The notes beneath the pieces were generated by a model. It saw only the letters and a program-made list of their open reading frames with translations, had not been told where the DNA came from and made no database searches. This document shows positions 16,305-25,474 of a stretch of DNA of 64,000 nt, one piece after another (the stretch's first letter is position 1; each line of letters opens with the position of its first letter). Both the position numbers and the translations under genes were made by a program. The DNA is taken from contig JAEOSU010000051.1 of the NCBI GenBank assembly GCA_016840165.1, positions 1 through 64,000 on the forward strand, in the 5' to 3' direction. Origin of the DNA: Promethearchaeota archaeon. GTDB lineage: Archaea > Asgardarchaeota > Lokiarchaeia > Sigyniarchaeales > SOKP01.

Positions 16305-17558
16305 CTAAATGGGAACTATACGTATTTCATTGACAGGATATTTATTAAAATTTTCATAACCATTTTGGGTAAAGACACCGGAGGAACCTACCCAAAGACC
16401 TTTTTTCGTATTAGGAATCCTAACCCATATATGTAAAGTAACCGTGTGACCTGGTTTAAACTCGAAATCATGAAACATTTGTGCATATGGTGTGGATTGA
16501 TTACCTGGTGCACAACCTACTAATGGTGGTTGCATCATAAAACACCAACCAGCTATTAGCAAACTCGGTACTTGCTCAAAGCCAGCATCATAAATTGGTT
16601 TAAGAAAATTATCAATATCTTTTCCTTTCATTCCAGGTTTTAGTTCGGAAACCATATTATCATGAACCGTAGCTGCAACATTGAACATTTTTTCATATTC
16701 AGGAGTTGGGTCACCAACAAACCAAGTTCCCCAGAGCTTTCCCCAGTAATTACCGTATCCCAAGCAAAACTCTGACATGAGCATATCTCCTACTCTCACT
16801 CGCTTACCTGTTGAATAAGGTGTAGGATAATAGTATTCGGGATCTTTCATTGAGAAAGAACTAACATGACCGAATGGAAATGTTCCATAATGACGAACAG
16901 CTGTCAAATTCATGGCTCGTTGCAAATCTTTGTGTTTAACTCCAGGACAAGTCAATTGAACAACCTCTTCTTGAGCAAGATCTGTTAAAGCCCCTGCACG
17001 CCTAAGAAGTGCGATTTCTTCTTCACTTTTAATAAGTTGAAGTGCTTGAAGCCATTGATTAGCGCTTACAATTTTCGCATCTGGAAAAGCTTTATCTAAA
17101 ATCTGCCGTTGCTCTGTGAATAATGTTATGTCACCAAATTGAGCTCCACCAGGGCCAACGAGGCCAATTGTTCCTCGTTCGTAACCTAAATCTTTGATTT
17201 TTTTAATTGCATTTGGAAAAGCATCTCCATCTTGTATATCTTTAATATAGGAAATTGTTCTTGCATTTACGCAATGGTAATCTAAATTAATAAACATTGT
17301 AGGTTCACCTTCTACGGGAACAGTAAGAAATGTTTCAAAAACATTTGCGAAACGGGTGAGATATTGAAGATGTATCTGACCAGGACTATTTCCTATACCG
17401 ACATGCCCATATACTAAAAGTACATCTATTCCTCTTTCCCTCATCTCCTTCCGGACATTTTTATGACGTTGAGCCATTTCTTTATCCGAAAAATATGGAA
17501 GAAAGTTATTATCAGCGGATTCATCTATTACATTATAAATATCTTTACTCATTTTCAT
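16305..17558 (-). CDS. M24 (pita-bread) family protein without conserved metal ligands, creatinase/Xaa-Pro peptidase-like
   Basis: 417 residues. The N-terminal creatinase-type domain (about 30-165) starts FLPYFSDKEMAQRHKNVRKEM. The C-terminal pita-bread domain runs from about 170 and has RVGDMLMSEFCLGYGNYWGK, PGMKGKDIDNFLKPIYDAGF and FEFKPGHTVTLHIWVR. The five metal ligands of M24 aminopeptidases (Asp, Asp, His, Glu, Glu) are not kept: the first Asp is Glu, the second is Lys, HxxGH is missing and the first Glu is His. Either a metal-free creatinase-type hydrolase or a non-catalytic binding protein fits. It lies between the solute-binding gene and the transporter, and its promoter matches the former. 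A role on the imported compound is inferred. Confidence 0.8.
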   Translation of the reverse strand: MKMSKDIYNVIDESADNNFLPYFSDKEMAQRHKNVRKEMRERGIDVLLVYGHVGIGNSPGQIHLQYLTRFANVFETFLTVPVEGEPTMFINLDYHCVNARTISYIKDIQDGDAFPNAIKKIKDLGYERGTIGLVGPGGAQFGDITLFTEQRQILDKAFPDAKIVSANQWLQALQLIKSEEEIALLRRAGALTDLAQEEVVQLTCPGVKHKDLQRAMNLTAVRHYGTFPFGHVSSFSMKDPEYYYPTPYSTGKRVRVGDMLMSEFCLGYGNYWGKLWGTWFVGDPTPEYEKMFNVAATVHDNMVSELKPGMKGKDIDNFLKPIYDAGFEQVPSLLIAGWCFMMQPPLVGCAPGNQSTPYAQMFHDFEFKPGHTVTLHIWVRIPNTKKGLWVGSSGVFTQNGYENFNKYPVNEIRIVPI

Positions 17559-17619
17559 CTCTCTAATTAATTTTACTTATTTATGTTTTAACACTCTAAT
17601 TATAATAAAAATTTATTTT

Positions 17620-17686
17620 AAATATACAGTATGCATTAAACATACATAGTTTATCATACGATGCAAGAATATTTAAACTTTTCATA
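17620..17686 (-). promoter_or_regulatory. Promoter of the M24 gene, homologous to the one at 13801-13867
   Basis: On the minus strand the TATA element GAAAAGTTTAAATA (17670-17683) is followed by the 25-base block at 17644-17620, TATGTTTAATGCATAC then TGTATATTT. It contains GTATG-N7-CATAC. It matches the block before the solute-binding gene at 24 of 25 positions, and the spacing between TATA and block is nearly the same. The ATG lies about 110 bases from the TATA box. Confidence 0.7.
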
Positions 17687-17790
17687 ATTATAAACAATAC
17701 AAAAAACCTTAGATCAACTTAGGGCAATTTAGCTTGTTGTTCTATATTCCACAATTAATTAACTTATTGAAATATTCTTTTACCAAGAAA

Positions 17791-19629
17791 TTATTGTTTC
17801 GGAGGATTTATACACCAAATATAATGACCTTCTTCGATCTTTATCTTATGAGGTAAATCAAATTCACATTCCTTAGTACGCACATCTGAAGAACAACGAG
17901 GGTGAAAGGCACATCCTGTAGGTGGGGCTATAAGACTTGGAACTTCACCACGAATAATAAACTTTATATCCCGATTTTTCATATCAACTTCAGATCTTGA
18001 TGCTAACAATGCTTGGGTGTAAGGATGGGAAGGTTTTGAAAAAACTTGATTAGTATCCCCAATTTCGACAATTTGACCAAGATACATCACTGCAATTCGA
18101 TCAGCAATATGATTTACTGCAGCTAAATTGTGAGTAATAAATAAATAACCATAACCATAATTTTTTTGTAATTTTTTAAGTAGGTTTAGGATTTGTGCTT
18201 GCACTGATACATCAAGAGCAGATGTTGGTTCGTCAAGAATTATTAGTTCTGGATTGGTTGCAAGCGCTCGAGCAATAACAATTCTTTGCTTTTGACCTCC
18301 TGAAAATTCGTGTGGATAACGATCCATGTGTTCTCGCTTCAATGCGACCTCTTTCATTAATTCTAAAACCTTTTTTCTTAGTTCATCTTTTTTTTTAATA
18401 CCTAATAGGTTTTTAAGAGGTTCAGCAATGATATCAAACACCTTTAAGCGAGGATTTAAGGATGCATCTGGATCCTGATAGACGATCTGGATTTTTTGCC
18501 TAATAAAACTTGAATAAGGAATAGAAAGAGGTTTGTCATGAAAGAGAACATCTCCATTATTTTTTTCTACTAATCCTAAAATTCCAAGAGCAGCTGTTGT
18601 TTTTCCGCAACCACTTTCTCCCACTAATCCAAGGGTCTCACCTGTCTTAATTTCGAAAGATATACTGTTAACTGCTTTAATGACACCTATTTGTCTTCTA
18701 AATATTCCACCAATAAGAGGATAAAAAACTTTGAAATCTTTAACATTTAATAAGTTTTTACCTGGCTCTAATTTAATAAGTTCTCGAATTTCACCTAAAT
18801 GTATTCTTTTTATAAAGATATATTTCAAGATAACACTAATTACAACCGAAAATGTACCAGCGAAAAGAAATTGTATCTCTATAGAATAGGGCAGGAAAAA
18901 AGCGGTTATTGAACTTATAATTGAAGCCGTTGAGTAAAGATTTCTTTTATTTGTTAGTAATTGCGAACGAACCCCCAAATTGAAAATTAAAAGCGAAATA
19001 AGAAAACTAACAAGGAACAACGAAATAAACCACTCAATAAGAAGATCAACTGTTAATCCTATTATGAGTATAAAAAACAATTGAGAAATAGGATCACTGA
19101 AATAACTAATACTTATGAAGATTATTATTAATATTGGAAAAATGATAATCGGTAAGTCGTAGAAGATAAATAGTAAAATAGAAAATACTCTTTTTTCTTT
19201 CTTTCGAACAATAGTTTTATAATCTTTTGCAAATAATCCTGCAATTAATGCTATAATTGGAGAAAAAAATAAAAGTTGACCACTTATCGGTATAGATTGT
19301 TCGGCGTAAACCAAGATGCCGCTCAATAAAATAAAGAAAAAACTAGAGAGTATCAAAATAATTATTATCTTCTTAATACTTTTGGATCTTCTGGTAATAC
19401 CTTTATTTTTAATATGTCGATACAACAAAAATAGAATGGTGACTTGGAAAAAAAGCGCATAAGCAATACACAATACTGAAAAATACAACCCTGCAAGATT
19501 ATTTTGCTCTAAAATGGAAATCATTAAAGGAGTTATTCCAATAGATATTCCAAAAATTATGAAACTTAACCCCAGAACACAAATTCCGAAACATATCCAA
19601 TTAATTATGTCTTTTCTTGAATCATTCAT
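17791..19629 (-). CDS. OppF-type ABC ATPase with an N-terminal membrane domain
   Basis: 612 residues. Residues 1-290 form about seven to eight transmembrane helices, which normal OppF proteins (about 320 residues) lack. The ATPase follows: Walker A GESGCGKTT (337-345), Q-loop IVYQDPDASLNPR, signature FSGGQKQR, Walker B LIILDEPTSALD and the switch histidine in FITHNL. The C-terminal oligopeptide-transporter region has PSLIAPPTGCAFHPRC and a further Cys. It is the last gene of the transporter cluster, 57 bases after the OppD-like gene. Two fused ATPases with extra membrane parts make this importer unusual. The role of the added helices is unknown. Confidence 0.88.
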   Translation of the reverse strand: MNDSRKDIINWICFGICVLGLSFIIFGISIGITPLMISILEQNNLAGLYFSVLCIAYALFFQVTILFLLYRHIKNKGITRRSKSIKKIIIILILSSFFFILLSGILVYAEQSIPISGQLLFFSPIIALIAGLFAKDYKTIVRKKEKRVFSILLFIFYDLPIIIFPILIIIFISISYFSDPISQLFFILIIGLTVDLLIEWFISLFLVSFLISLLIFNLGVRSQLLTNKRNLYSTASIISSITAFFLPYSIEIQFLFAGTFSVVISVILKYIFIKRIHLGEIRELIKLEPGKNLLNVKDFKVFYPLIGGIFRRQIGVIKAVNSISFEIKTGETLGLVGESGCGKTTAALGILGLVEKNNGDVLFHDKPLSIPYSSFIRQKIQIVYQDPDASLNPRLKVFDIIAEPLKNLLGIKKKDELRKKVLELMKEVALKREHMDRYPHEFSGGQKQRIVIARALATNPELIILDEPTSALDVSVQAQILNLLKKLQKNYGYGYLFITHNLAAVNHIADRIAVMYLGQIVEIGDTNQVFSKPSHPYTQALLASRSEVDMKNRDIKFIIRGEVPSLIAPPTGCAFHPRCSSDVRTKECEFDLPHKIKIEEGHYIWCINPPKQ

Positions 19630-19686
19630 TTTCTATTCACTTACCTAGTTTTGCTTTTAAATCTTTTAAGGAATGAATCTCTCGTT

Positions 19687-22602
19687 TTATTTATTAAATT
19701 CAGGATCATACAAATGACACGCAACAAAATAATTATTTTCAACTTCTATGCTTCTGGGAACTATAGAACTGCACGGTTCGAACCGATAGGGACACCTTGG
19801 GTGAAACCGGCATCCTGAAGGGGGATATATTAAATTTGGTACTAATCCAGGGATTACTTCAAGTTCCTCTTTCTTTTTGCCAATAACGGGTATCGATCCA
19901 AGAAGGCCCTTTGTATATGGATGAGAAGGTTTTTCAAATACTCTATAAATATCTCCATATTCAACTATAAAACCACTATACATGACTGCAACCCTGTCAC
20001 ACATCTTTGATATGATTCCAAGATCGTGTGTAATAAAAAGAATAGAGGTATTATATTTTTCGCGGAGATTCTTCATTAAATTAAGTATTTGATTTTGGAT
20101 TGTAACATCTAAAGCAGTTGTAGGTTCATCTGCTATTAATAATTTAGGACTACATGCAAGAGCCATAGCAACTTGAATTCTTTGGCGCATTCCCCCACTT
20201 AATTCATGGGGATATAGGTTATAAACACGTTCTGGGGAAGGAATGTTTAGTTCTCTAAGTAATTGTTCACTGAATTCTCGAGCAATACTGTATATGCTTT
20301 TACCAGGATGTTTCAATGTTTCAATGAGAAGCTCGTCTTCCATGTGTTGGAGATATACTTCCGAGATTTGCTTACCTACTTTAAAAACCGGATTTAGGGA
20401 ATTAAGGGGATCTTGAAAAATCATGGTTATCTTATTTCCACGATAATTTAAAATTTCTTTTTGAGATTTTTGGAGTAAATCTTCTCCTTCAAATATAACT
20501 TTTCCACTCTCAATTTTCCCTGGAGGCCGAACAACCTGAAGTATAGATAATGCCGTAACTGATTTCCCACAACCTGTTTCTCCTACAAGACCAAGCGTTT
20601 CACCTTTGTAGATTTTAAAAGAGACTCCTTCTACCGCACGTACAACACCTTCTTCAGTGTAAAAATAGGTTGTAAGATCCTCTACATCCAAAATAACTTT
20701 TTTTCCTTCAATTTCTCTCTCTTGAATTTTCGGTACTGCTACAATTGGTACGATTTTTTGATCTTTACTCATTTCTTTCTTGAATTCTTCAGGATTGAAT
20801 TTCACTTTCAAAGAAACGGTAAAAAAAATGAGAAAAATAAATATATCAATAATAAGGTGAACTCGAATATCTTGAACGTTAAAATGATAATACGGTAAAA
20901 TTGATAGAATAAATACCAATATGCTTTCAATAATAATTATACCCAAGAAAAAAGTAATAACTCCAACCCTAAACACGAAATTTAAAGATTGTTTAAACTC
21001 TTTTTTATAAAGCTTCGTAACAATAACTGAACCAACAAAAATATCTATAACTACAACAAGAAGATCATTTAGAAGAATATCACCAAAAAGATTAACAAAA
21101 AATATTCCAAATGGTAAATTTATAATTAACCATATTACATTTATAATAAATGTCTTTCTAAGGGAAGTATCAAATCCTTTCTTACTTGAAAGCCATCTTG
21201 TTATATATATTCCCACTATAAATATAATAATTGAAGAAATTATAACAGAGAAAACATCAGAGATGAGGATTTGATAGATCCCCATAAAAAAATAATAATA
21301 AACGAAGAAAAGTGGAATAACCAAAAGCCAAAGGAAAATAACTCCACCAATGAAAATAGAGTCTCTAATAATTTTTCTTGGAATTTGTTTCTCAAAAGGT
21401 ATGAGTTTGTTAAAAATAATCATAATAGAGATATCAATAAGAATTATAAAAAAAGCATATTGAACACTAAGAAAAAACATCTCAATAATGGGATTTAAGT
21501 TAGATAATAATTGAAAGAAATTAATTGAAAGAATGACAAAAACAATAATCCACAATAAACCTACGATAATATTCTTAAATAACTTTCTCTTTTTATTAAT
21601 TAAATGGGTGTTATCGTCTAAATAAGGTAAGCTCCTAAGTTTTTTCATTAAAAAGAAATATAATTTATAAGAAACACTTTCTACAAGATAAATGACACCC
21701 TCATACTTATTAAAACTATCCTCAAGATCTTGAGGGTTTCCTATAGTTTCCTTTCCTCCAAATAGTCGATTATTAATTGTTTTTTCTTTTTCTTTTGTTA
21801 TCACTTCTAAAACTTTTTTCCTACTTTTTATAGCCGCTTCTGGTAAAAACTTAATTCTTAATAAATTGAAATAGCTCACAATAAATATCCCTAAAATAAG
21901 AATTATTTCCACACGAAGATCTTGTTTTATAAAAGTCATTCCGAATAATCGAGACAGATACATTTCAAAAATGATAAATTGGACTGACCAGATCCCAAAC
22001 GAGATTAGTCCACTTGCAATCAAAGAATCTCTGAATGCCTTTTTTGGGATCTGATTCTCAATTGGTTTTGATTTATCTATTAAATACATAAGAACTATGA
22101 TAAAGAAGACTGTAAAAAATGCCGTGAAAAATCCTATATATAATAGATCATAATCTGGTTTATTTGGTTCCCATTCCAATTGAAGTCCTAATATCTCAAA
22201 TGAGAGAAATATTACTGCTATACTCCAAATTACACCCAATATTATTATAAATTTTAGTTTGAAATCTTTAAATATTTGATGTATATCTTCAAATTCTGAA
22301 GCTTTATAGAACTTTGGTAAAAATAATTTATATATAGGAAAAAATGTGCTTATTGCTACTGCGAAAAAGAGAATAAAATTATTCAAATATCCAATTATTG
22401 GATAATCGTCAAAGGTTTCAACAACAAACCCGATACCGAATATCATACCAAAGACCAATAATAAAGTTAAACATAAGCTTTTAACATTTATTGGTATTCC
22501 TTTATCCTTTGGAAGTAGTTTGTTTATTAAACTAAAAATAAGACTTAAAATTAATATTATAACAATAACTTCAACTAGAACTAGTCCATAATTAAAAGCC
22601 AT
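19687..22602 (-). CDS. OppD-type ABC ATPase with a very large repeat-built membrane domain
   Basis: 971 residues, about three times the size of OppD. Residues 1-605 hold roughly 15 transmembrane helices made of repeated modules: KPIENQIPKKAFRDSLIASG (179-198) corresponds to IPFEKQIPRKIIRDSIFIGG (401-420), and QDLRVEIILILGIF (227-240) to QDIRVHLIIDIFIF (577-590), followed by KFLPEAA and KFNPEEF. The ATPase begins about 637: Walker A GETGCGKS (674-681), Q-loop MIFQDPLNSLNPV, signature LSGGMRQR, Walker B LLIADEPTTALD, then the PSGCRFHPRCP tail typical of Opp/Dpp ATPases. It would power import with the OppF-like partner. The membrane part is not one I recognise. Confidence 0.88.
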   Translation of the reverse strand: MAFNYGLVLVEVIVIILILSLIFSLINKLLPKDKGIPINVKSLCLTLLLVFGMIFGIGFVVETFDDYPIIGYLNNFILFFAVAISTFFPIYKLFLPKFYKASEFEDIHQIFKDFKLKFIIILGVIWSIAVIFLSFEILGLQLEWEPNKPDYDLLYIGFFTAFFTVFFIIVLMYLIDKSKPIENQIPKKAFRDSLIASGLISFGIWSVQFIIFEMYLSRLFGMTFIKQDLRVEIILILGIFIVSYFNLLRIKFLPEAAIKSRKKVLEVITKEKEKTINNRLFGGKETIGNPQDLEDSFNKYEGVIYLVESVSYKLYFFLMKKLRSLPYLDDNTHLINKKRKLFKNIIVGLLWIIVFVILSINFFQLLSNLNPIIEMFFLSVQYAFFIILIDISIMIIFNKLIPFEKQIPRKIIRDSIFIGGVIFLWLLVIPLFFVYYYFFMGIYQILISDVFSVIISSIIIFIVGIYITRWLSSKKGFDTSLRKTFIINVIWLIINLPFGIFFVNLFGDILLNDLLVVVIDIFVGSVIVTKLYKKEFKQSLNFVFRVGVITFFLGIIIIESILVFILSILPYYHFNVQDIRVHLIIDIFIFLIFFTVSLKVKFNPEEFKKEMSKDQKIVPIVAVPKIQEREIEGKKVILDVEDLTTYFYTEEGVVRAVEGVSFKIYKGETLGLVGETGCGKSVTALSILQVVRPPGKIESGKVIFEGEDLLQKSQKEILNYRGNKITMIFQDPLNSLNPVFKVGKQISEVYLQHMEDELLIETLKHPGKSIYSIAREFSEQLLRELNIPSPERVYNLYPHELSGGMRQRIQVAMALACSPKLLIADEPTTALDVTIQNQILNLMKNLREKYNTSILFITHDLGIISKMCDRVAVMYSGFIVEYGDIYRVFEKPSHPYTKGLLGSIPVIGKKKEELEVIPGLVPNLIYPPSGCRFHPRCPYRFEPCSSIVPRSIEVENNYFVACHLYDPEFNK

Positions 22603-22631
22603 AGAATTTATCCTTTTTTACTGTATTTTTT

Positions 22632-23621
22632 TTATTTTATATGTAATCGTGGATCTAATGCATCCCGTAACCCATCACCAATTAATATAAATCCAATGGA
22701 AGTAAGACCTATGAATAATCCTGGCCAGAGAGCTGCTCCTGGAGTATCAAAATGACCTCTTGCATACATGATATCTGCTCCCCAATTAGCAATAGTAGGA
22801 TCTCCCAAACCGATAAAAGCAAGACCTGCTAGACCCAAAACAGTAGTACCCATTGCTCCAAAAAAAGAAATAATAATGGGAGAAATTGTATTGGGAAAAA
22901 TATGTTTAAACATAACTCTAAACTTATCTGCCCCACTACTTATTGCAGCTCTAACATAATCATTTTGTTTTACTTGTAAAACTAAAGATCTCATAAATCT
23001 AATATTATAGGGTATAAAGAGAATACCATAAATTATTAGAACCTGATATAAATCATTTCCAACTAAGGGAGCAATAATTATAACAATTATCAACATTGGT
23101 AAACTTAAGAAGATATCACAGAGACGCATCATGACGGAATCAACCCAACCTCCAAAATATGCCGAAATTGTTCCTAATATAACACCTCCACCAATGGAAA
23201 TTGCAACAGGCAATAGTGCTGCCTGTAGAGTAGTCCTAGCACCCCAGATTAATCTTCCAAGAATGTCCCATCCATATATTGTTGTACCTAATGGATGTTC
23301 TGGTGATGGTGGCAGGAAAGCATCATCTGGAGGATATAATGGGGGCGTTACATTTGCTAAAGTAAGTTCAGTAAGCCAAGGACCATAAACGGCTATAAAA
23401 GCAATAATTAAAACTAAGAGAAAACCGAGTAGGGTTAATGGTGTAATAAAACGGCGGAATAATCTCCTTTTTGATTTAATTTTTCCAATCTGATATTCTC
23501 GTTCGGAAAATTCAGGAACTCTATAACCAGGCAATAAATAAAATTTTATTAATTGCTTAATTTTTGAATTGTTTTTTATTGAATCTTCCTCAATTTCCTC
23601 TTTTTCGCTATAAACTTGCAT
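22632..23621 (-). CDS. Oligopeptide-type ABC permease, OppC-like
   Basis: About 329 residues from the ATG at 23621. A GTG at 23633 is possible, but the purine-rich AAGAAGTGA lies at proper distance from the ATG. The N-terminal OppC region (REYQIGKIKSKRRLFRRFITPLT) is followed by six helices. The EAA loop reads VLQVKQNDYVRAAISSGADKFRVMFKHIFPN, and HPLGTTIYGWDILGRLIWGART is a typical OppC periplasmic stretch. The end is GDGLRDALDPRLHIK, the usual C-terminus. It pairs with the OppB-like permease 25 bases upstream. Confidence 0.92.
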   Translation of the reverse strand: MQVYSEKEEIEEDSIKNNSKIKQLIKFYLLPGYRVPEFSEREYQIGKIKSKRRLFRRFITPLTLLGFLLVLIIAFIAVYGPWLTELTLANVTPPLYPPDDAFLPPSPEHPLGTTIYGWDILGRLIWGARTTLQAALLPVAISIGGGVILGTISAYFGGWVDSVMMRLCDIFLSLPMLIIVIIIAPLVGNDLYQVLIIYGILFIPYNIRFMRSLVLQVKQNDYVRAAISSGADKFRVMFKHIFPNTISPIIISFFGAMGTTVLGLAGLAFIGLGDPTIANWGADIMYARGHFDTPGAALWPGLFIGLTSIGFILIGDGLRDALDPRLHIK

Positions 23622-23646
23622 TATTAAAATCACTTCTTTTTAATCG

Positions 23647-24717
23647 TTACTTAAAAGTTATTCTTGGGTCGATCACGACATAGAGCACATCAGTAATTAA
23701 TGTTCCACTAATTATAATTAAACATGAACATACTAAAAATCCATTTATAAGTAAATAATCACCAACAAATATAGAACGAACAAAATAATATCCAAATCCT
23801 AAATAATTAAAAGTTGCTTCTAAGAAAATAGATCCTAAAAGTGCTCCTGTTATTGTAGTTATTATAAGGTTACTTGAAGGAATTAACGCATTCCGAATGG
23901 CATGTGAATTAATGACCTTTTTTTCCGGAAGGCCCTTAGCACGGGCAGTCCGAATATAATCTTGATCCATGACATCTAACATACTAGAACGGGTTTGTCT
24001 CGTAATACCCGCAAGAGATCCAAAAGATATACAAATTACGGGAATAAATAAATGGAGGATTGTATCAAAAAAGAAAACTGGATCATTATTCAAAATAGCA
24101 TCAATAAGGCGAAATCCAGTGAAATATTCCCCTGATAAATGAGCTCCAGGTGTATTTGAAAACATAATCTGTATAGATATTTCTCCATATGTGAATTCTT
24201 TTAGAATTACACCAAAAAATACTTGCAGGAGGTTACCTATAAAAAATATTGGTAATCCCGCTCCTAAAACTGCAAGAAAGCGAATGGAGGTATCTTTCAG
24301 CTTATCTTTGTTAGTTGAAGACACAATTCCAAGTTTTACCGCAATAATAGGTATTATAACAATTGGAAATATCATTAACTCAATAGTTTTTGGAAAAACA
24401 GTACCGATAACTTCAATTACCGGGACATCACGCATAATAACATAAGAATTGCCCCAATTTCCTGTGAAAAAATTCTGTAGATATATAAATAGCTGTACCA
24501 ATACTGGTTTGTCATATCCCATTCTTCTTTCTTCCTCTTCAATCATTCTCTGGATTTGTACTAAATCTTCGCCCGGCGCTATCTGTGAAATCACGGGAAA
24601 TACATCCATATTTTTTGATAAAATAAAAGTAATTATTAAAACTATGATTAATATTGGAACCATCATCAATATCCGCTTGATAATATATTTAATCATATTC
24701 TGACTTTGACGAGCCAA
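23647..24717 (-). CDS. Oligopeptide-type ABC permease, OppB-like
   Basis: 356 residues starting at TTG; the start is decided by a strong AGGAGGG six bases upstream. A later ATG at 24696 would give the more usual MIKYIIKRILMM start. Six helices are visible. The large outer loop contains MGYDKPVLVQLFIYLQNFFTGNWG, the EAA loop reads VMDQDYIRTARAKGLPEKKVINSHAIRNALIP, and the end is DVLYVVIDPRITFK. All are standard for OppB/DppB. It begins the permease pair, 24 bases after the small membrane protein gene. Confidence 0.92.
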   Translation of the reverse strand: MARQSQNMIKYIIKRILMMVPILIIVLIITFILSKNMDVFPVISQIAPGEDLVQIQRMIEEEERRMGYDKPVLVQLFIYLQNFFTGNWGNSYVIMRDVPVIEVIGTVFPKTIELMIFPIVIIPIIAVKLGIVSSTNKDKLKDTSIRFLAVLGAGLPIFFIGNLLQVFFGVILKEFTYGEISIQIMFSNTPGAHLSGEYFTGFRLIDAILNNDPVFFFDTILHLFIPVICISFGSLAGITRQTRSSMLDVMDQDYIRTARAKGLPEKKVINSHAIRNALIPSSNLIITTITGALLGSIFLEATFNYLGFGYYFVRSIFVGDYLLINGFLVCSCLIIISGTLITDVLYVVIDPRITFK

Positions 24718-24723
24718 TTTTTT

Positions 24724-24730
24724 CCCTCCT
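24724..24730 (-). promoter_or_regulatory. Strong Shine-Dalgarno that fixes the TTG start of the OppB-like gene
   Basis: On the minus strand AGGAGGG is followed by six A residues and TTG. Few genes in the window have so clear a site, and it makes the TTG at 24717 preferable to the ATG 21 bases further in. Confidence 0.65.
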
Positions 24731-24741
24731 AAATACCATCT

Positions 24742-25286
24742 CTAATATTTTTCTTTTTTTCTTACTGATAATTGTTTTAATTTCATCCCAATCAGAGAAC
24801 CGCTTAGAGTTAATCCGATTAAAATTAAAATGTTAAGATATCCTTCAAAATAGGCAAATTGTAAAATGAAGGGTTCTAAACTGAACCCAAACATAATATA
24901 ATAAAATATAAAACCCTCAACAATTATCGTAGGAACCAGCCAGATCGATGCTCTAATTCCATAGTGAGGAATATCTTCCTTGTAAGTCATAATGAAACAC
25001 ACTACAAATAATAAAATTGCTCCTAGAAAAAAACTGCGAGTATAAGTAGTATATGTCCATATTAATATTGTCCTATCCATATCTAAAAAAGAAATCCAGT
25101 CACCATATTGATCATATAACATAGTATTGGCAATAATTCCATAATAACCTAAAATAATTATTATATAACATAAGATTACGGTTCCTTGCCTACCCCAATC
25201 AATTTTAAAATGAGCACGAAACTCCGGCTCGGCTTGAAACTCATCTTGTTGGATATTAATAGGTTTTTTAATTTTTACTCACTCAT
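24742..25286 (-). CDS. Membrane protein at head of the peptide transporter cluster, apparent frameshift near its start
   Basis: The frame that ends at 24742 has an ATG at 25122 (126 residues), but it stays open back to 25278 with convincing protein: VKIKKPINIQQDEFQAEPEF, then FKIDWGRQGTVILCYIII, and a first membrane helix before the inner ATG. No start codon exists in that extension. ATG at 25286 (MSE) would join it with one base added between 25279 and 25284. The full product would have about 180 residues and four to five helices. Its C-terminal part resembles one module of the membrane domain fused to the OppD-like ATPase (weak, by eye). Unknown family, likely a transporter subunit. Confidence 0.6.
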
Positions 25287-25344
25287 CTTGGTTATTACTG
25301 TAAGATTCTATATTAATCTTGAGTTAGACTTGATTGATTTAATT

Positions 25345-25399
25345 ATACATTAATTATTTTCATAATAATAAATGTTTGATTTGTAAATGATTAATGTAT
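25345..25399. promoter_or_regulatory. Widely spaced inverted repeat ahead of the transporter cluster
   Basis: ATACATTAAT (25345-25354) is the exact reverse complement of ATTAATGTAT (25390-25399), 35 bases apart. It lies between the thiolase stop and the first transporter gene, both on the minus strand, so it can act on the transporter promoter. AT-richness makes chance possible. Confidence 0.35.
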
Positions 25400-25474
25400 A
25401 TTTATATTTTTTTTTGTTTAATTCATTATAATTTTAAATATAAAATAAATAAATTTATGGTGTTTAAAGTGGTT

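Noticed and set aside
19775-19784. GGTTCGAACC, which looks like a tRNA T-loop
   Set aside because: It lies inside the coding sequence of the OppD-like ATPase, in the conserved FHPRCP region, and no acceptor stem or anticodon arm can be formed around it.
22768-23388. Plus-strand frames opposite the OppC-like permease
   Set aside because: They are shadows of a gene with a conserved EAA loop and full family length.
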